Origin: Ficedula albicollis
Taxonomy: Eukaryota; Chordata; Aves; Passeriformes; Muscicapidae
DNA: 64,000 nucleotides
Direction: 5' to 3'
NCBI RefSeq assembly: GCF_000247815.1
Contig: NW_004775934.1
Coordinates: forward strand, 186,001 to 250,000
Below the pieces are notes generated by a model that ran no database searches, was not told where the DNA came from, and saw nothing but the letters and a program-made list of their open reading frames with translations. How positions within the stretch are numbered: the stretch's first letter is position 1; each line of letters begins with the position of its first letter. Shown here piece by piece: positions 60,611 to 64,000 of the stretch. Both the position numbers and the translations under genes were made by a program.

Positions 60611-63600
60611 TTCATACCTCAGTACTTCAATACGTTTATTTATAAAGTAATTTCATTTTACAGAGGAAAAAATAACAATATAGAAGAGAATGTCAACTTA
60701 GTCATAGTCTCTTAAATGGTGTGCTTCAGTTTTGAATCAATTAATAACAAACAAAATCACAATCGTCAGTACAATGGATGTTACAGGTAGTTACAGATTT
60801 TACTTAATACAATTAAAAGAGCTGACTAATGCAAACTTTCTTCAAAAGAACATAATGGAAGTTGAATAAAATCTATAATGATTTTAACTCTTTATCTGTA
60901 CATACTTTCTACTTAATTAGCACTGACGTGCCACTTACACAGAGGAAAACAGATCAAGTTATCGAGCTTTAAACGAACAGGAGGAAGAAATAACCCTTCA
61001 TGCCTGAGCCACACCACAAAGCACTGGCTCCTGTTTTTTTGCGAGGCATGCAGTGCTGCCTGAAAAGTGTCATCGTTTGGAAGCAATACCCAAGTCTGGG
61101 TCCTGGAATATGAACAGCAATAGAGCATTCTGCCTGAATTAACAAGCCCACACCTTCTTCTGGGGGGCCTGTTTTGCTTTTTAATGGTAAAAGTGCCTTG
61201 CAAAGCCAGCTAAACTGCTCCTCAGGAATGAAGTTCAACTTCCACATAGTGCAGTGCCATGCAGACACAATAAAAGTTCTGTTGCAAGTATTGGCGTGAG
61301 AAGTATTTGCTGAGAGCTCTTAATCATGCAGTTTTCCATACTTTTTCTGCATAACAAAATTATGTACCCAACCAGTAAGATACAAATTTCATCCCCACAG
61401 TTAATAATTTTGATCAAACATGCTTAAAAATTTTGCAAAGTTCTTCTTTCCATTGGAAACATGTCATGGAGAACTATGTTTGCAAGATGTGTTTTCTTAA
61501 AAAGCTATGAATGCCTTGTTTTAAAATTATTAATGCTCCATGAGCTGTAATCATTTCATTAAAGGCCCTGAACTGTAACCCATACTGGAAACAAGAAGCT
61601 AGTTCTTCTGATCAACAATATAAATGCTTAGAAATGACAAAATACTGTTTTCAGTAAAATCCATAGAGACCTTTCCAAATTTAAACATTCTGTACTTTGT
61701 GAAATGTTAACAGTTACTTAAAAGGAAGTGCTTTTTTTCTGGAAGAATTGAAGGAGGACTCAAAGACAATTCTGACTTCCCAGAAACTTCAAGATAAAGG
61801 TTTCTGTAAAGCTGAATCTGTACAAAAAGTTAAGTCTTGCTGAACCTAACATTTTCAATGGAAAGACAAGTTAAACCCCAAGTATTTTGTTTTATTGTAC
61901 TGCTACCAATCTGGAATAGTTCCTCTGCACAATCTTGAATATGGCCAATGTTGTTGTTTAATGTTGACTTCCTTTTAAGTTCACAAGCTACATGAAAAAG
62001 TGAAATGCACACACAGCACAAATCCTACTGCATCTATCAGTGCTTACAGATGGGATCAAGAACAGTGCAAATACTAGCATTTAGCCTACTTCCATTCTTG
62101 AACTACACTATTGCTATAAATACATATGAACAAAAACCTATTACGGAAGAGTTTCTAAGTCTAATTTACTGTAAAAGCACCTTCAGTTAGTTTGTGTAAA
62201 TTTACCATATCTTAAATAATTTTGGTTGTTTCAAAAGCTGCAATATTATAACAACACAATTTGAAATTATGAAGTTGTGTTTAAGCACCAGATTATTTAA
62301 CATTTACAGTGCAAGACTTAAAATCAATTTATTTACAGAAATAATATCAACAAGAGAGACTGTTCTACTAATTCTCAATAACTATGAGCTTTCTAACACA
62401 TTTAGAATATAACCGCCTAACTTAAAACATAAAGGCACCTGGCTTTACCTCTGGAAGAAAAACCTGTTGCTCAGAATTTGTAACAAAACCCCAAGTGTCT
62501 GAGGATTAAGCAGCCCACTGACACCACAACTGGGCAGCCAGTTACCCCTGGAGCAGCAGTGCTGTCTTGCACCACAGGATATTGGAGCTGGGATTCTTAA
62601 TGTAGACTCTTTGCTCTTCACACTGTAATGGCATGAGTGCAAAAGCAAATCACCACATTAAGTAAAGGCTGCAAAAACTATGTTCTTACCTGAAATTACA
62701 ATCTGAGAGCAAGTATGTTAGAAGTAGCCAGACCCGAAGCCTGCCTTATTTTTAAAAGGAACTGTTACATCTCTAACAGCCACAGGTAGGTGAAAGAAAA
62801 TCACTAAGTATTGTTCTCAAATCACCAAATTAGTTCAGGAAGGTTGGAGCACAGCACAGAAGCCTGGAACAGTGATTACGCCCAAAATTTCATTAGAAAC
62901 TATTTATGCATGCTTGGTCTAAAGAATTTACATTGTGTTAAAAAATAATACTTTGATTGTGCAATAAATAAAGCTATTTCCCCCTCTCCTTTCCAGAACC
63001 ACTGTTGCCAGACTTCAAACTATGCAAGACACAGTTACTTTCAAAAGCTGGATGATTGGTGTACATCAAGGAGCTGAAGTCAGCAGCACTTCAGTCACTT
63101 AACTGGGCAGGTCACTCTTCAGTCCAAGGTCAAAGTATAGATTCATATTCTGAGGAGTGATGCTAAAAACCTCATGCTAAAGCAGGCAGTTGACGTAGTA
63201 CTAGAAACTGCACACCAGTACCAGACTGCTAGCACCACACAGCTGTAGGGTTTTTTTTTGCTAAATATTTGTTTACTCTGCAAGTTCATTCCAAGAACAC
63301 TGAGTGACCGCTCATTATCTGAATAACCCCTAACATGGCAGCATTCTCAAATTGACAGTGTTTGTTTTTCAAGTATCTCGACACCAGCTCTTGAGTCAGA
63401 CATGCAAACAGTTCCCATGTCCCTGTGTCTAGCTCCTGTAAAGTAAAAACTCACAGAACTGAAGTCTGTATCTCACTTGCTATTTCTTCACTGTTTTATG
63501 GAAGATAATGTAAACAAGTACTTCTAAACTTAGAAATACAATTATAAAGGGATGATGAAATAATAACATAAAGAACAGTAAACAAAATGTTCACGGTGCA

Positions 63601-64000
63601 GGGCATGATGGAGCCCACCAAGTGGATCACATGCCACCACACTTACATAGTTTAGGATAAACCTTACTAAGAAAGCAGAAAGCAATGCTACTACAGGAAA
63701 CGGTACCCTTATACAAAGAAGTTATTGCATATTTATCACATTTATTTGCAACTCACATTAAGGCTAGGTTTACTAAAATCAATGACATATGTATAAGCTT
63801 CACTTTGGGTTGCTTAATGAAGCAACCAATGTCTCTTATACTGAACCAATCTTTCACTAAGAAGAAAAAAATGACACAGTAAACAGAGGGCAGCCAGCAT
63901 CTCCTGTTCATAGAACATGCTTCCATTGTTCCAAAGACTTCTTGCCTGGGACAGGACTTCCCAAACAGACGACAAATGCTCCAAGTTCACTGTTTCATCA
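60611..64000 (-). other. DCP2: probable 3' UTR of convergent gene, likely DCP2
   Basis: There is no coding signal on either strand. By eye the + strand is A-rich, so the minus strand is T-rich, as in a 3' UTR or intron read on minus. A minus-strand AATAAA is at 60635-60640. A minus-strand TGTAAATA (Pumilio-type site) is at 62330-62337. In human, DCP2 (mRNA decapping enzyme) lies tail-to-tail with MCC and has a multi-kilobase 3' UTR. The assignment rests on that synteny, because no DCP2 coding exon is in the window. Confidence 0.45.
60635..60640 (-). promoter_or_regulatory. minus-strand poly(A) signal
   Basis: The + strand reads TTTATT, which is AATAAA on minus. It is followed on minus by a G/T-rich stretch with repeated TG dinucleotides (about 60570-60600). 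It is the first good minus-strand signal met when leaving the T-rich minus-strand region. Confidence 0.45.

Noticed and set aside
60375..61268. Several short open frames near the 3' ends, considered as a terminal coding exon of the convergent gene
   Set aside because: No frame resembles a known C-terminus and none is bounded by a splice acceptor on minus; UTR is the simpler reading.
1..64000. CRISPR arrays, bacterial operons, tRNA or rRNA genes
   Set aside because: None seen; the window is vertebrate intronic DNA and such features are not expected or visible.

Overview
This is intron-rich vertebrate DNA. It has GT-AG introns, CR1 LINE fragments with the typical 3' end, and avian-type endogenous-retrovirus LTRs, so the source is almost certainly a bird. 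The LTR types look more like those of neoavian birds or songbirds than chicken, but that is a memory-based impression.

The + strand carries one recognisable protein-coding gene: the last 14 exons of MCC (mutated in colorectal cancers), between 5,927 and 56,658. It is followed by a long 3' UTR with its best poly(A) signal at 60,012-60,017. All 13 internal junctions were phased by hand. They are canonical GT-AG and join into one open frame of 720 residues plus stop, starting inside the codon before EEDEY. Human MCC (829 residues in the short isoform) has about 724 residues over the same span, so the gene is intact here. The first third, including promoter, start codon and early exons, lies upstream of the window. 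MCC is a coiled-coil scaffold that ends in a class I PDZ-binding tail (TSL).

Layout: 1-5,926 is intron with one LTR-like segment and one CR1 fragment. The 14 exons lie in 5,927-56,658, separated by introns of 287 bp to 10.6 kb. Those introns carry CR1 fragments, an ERVL-like LTR (10.2 kb), two clean solo LTRs with target-site duplications (39,650-40,007 and 52,015-52,458) and several local tandem duplications. The MCC 3' UTR runs from 56,659 to about 60,035 and contains a CR1 fragment. From about 60.6 kb to the end there is no coding signal. By eye the + strand changes from T-rich to A-rich, and the minus strand has a poly(A) signal (60,635-60,640). This fits the long 3' UTR of a convergent gene, most likely DCP2, which lies tail-to-tail with MCC in other vertebrates.

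I found no new biological system. The window is a conserved gene body with ordinary intronic repeats. The points most worth checking are the two well-bounded solo LTRs, the cluster of tandem duplications near 16.3-16.75 kb, a possible frame-breaking cryptic exon at 29,568-29,638, and the convergent 3' ends near 60 kb.
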